Source of the DNA: Bacteroidales bacterium UBA3834 | GTDB taxonomy: Bacteria > Bacteroidota > Bacteroidia > Bacteroidales > P3 | DNA length: 38,427 nt | Assembly: GCA_002392965.1 (NCBI GenBank) | Contig: DGIA01000023.1 | Coordinates: 78,931 to 117,357 of the forward strand | Direction: 5' to 3' | Shown here: positions 38,396 to 38,427 of the stretch, one piece after another | Layout of the letters: the number at the start of each line of letters is the position of its first letter | How positions within the stretch are numbered: the stretch's first letter is position 1 | Notes under the pieces: generated by a model | The model's database searches: none | What the model was told of the DNA's origin: nothing | Seen by the model: only the letters and a program-made list of their open reading frames with translations | Translations under genes and position numbers: made by a program

Positions 38396-38427
38396 ATTGA
38401 CTTAGGGATGACCTAAGGATGACCTAG
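38396..38427. repeat. Start of another array with 11-bp period (cut by the window end)
   Basis: Units ATTGACTTAGG (38396), GATGACCTAAG (38407) and GATGACCTAG (38418 to the end) follow one another at 11-base steps. The TGACCTAG core is the same as in the array at 784-827. The array probably continues beyond the window. Confidence 0.75.

Overview
The window looks like chromosomal DNA of a member of the Bacteroidota, most likely order Bacteroidales and perhaps an uncultured gut or rumen lineage. The evidence is Bacteroidota-type -7 promoter boxes (TAnnTTTG) in front of many genes, type IX secretion (T9SS) C-terminal sorting domains, a DUF3098 gene between ftsX and uppP, a short AtpC, a deoxyhypusine-synthase-like protein, C-GCAxxG-C-C and DUF2027 proteins, and a bifunctional FtcD. 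Almost all of the window is ordinary housekeeping sequence. No rRNA, tRNA, CRISPR array or prophage was seen.

Layout. 1-674 (minus): the start of alaS and a solitary GroES-family gene. 675-1042: a promoter region with an 11-bp-period repeat array. 1043-6522 (plus): dnaB, a deoxyhypusine-synthase-like gene, a transposase relic with a second 11-bp array, a T9SS type A cargo protein and a lipoprotein. 6616-19045 (plus): an orphan sufB, a TonB-domain lipoprotein, a trmH gene carrying an in-frame REP-associated transposase, a C-GCAxxG-C-C protein, an exported protein of unknown function, an HD phosphohydrolase, mpl, a short DUF2027-like protein, a 41-bp palindromic repeat array, a lipoprotein, a short ispG, and a pair of membrane proteins of which the second carries an AraC-type DNA-binding domain. 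19039-31628 (minus): rarA, queA, an inverted 11-bp array, an amidohydrolase, atpC-atpD, truB-uppP-DUF3098-ftsX, dnaN, a lipoprotein, dapD and a T9SS type B cargo protein. 31881-33700 (plus): ftcD and a 40-residue lipoprotein. 33781-38338 (minus): prfB, a ZIP metal transporter, the SRP RNA gene and priA. The last 32 bases begin another 11-bp array.

The gene content is the usual mix of replication and repair (dnaB, dnaN, priA, rarA), translation and tRNA modification (alaS, prfB, trmH, queA, truB), envelope building (mpl, uppP, ftsX, dapD), Fe-S and isoprenoid synthesis (sufB, ispG), and energy (atpDC). Several conserved clusters appear broken: sufB without sufCDS, atpDC lying between truB and queA, and ftcD without other hut genes.

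The most unusual object is at 8910-10181. A SpoU/TrmH RNA methyltransferase gene of about 170 codons contains a roughly 760-bp unit made of REP-like palindromes, a complete Y1 (HUH) REP-associated tyrosine transposase, and more REP-like palindromes. The unit is read entirely in frame, and all three SpoU motifs remain intact on either side. The second theme is a set of dispersed intergenic arrays with different unit sequences but the same 11-bp period.
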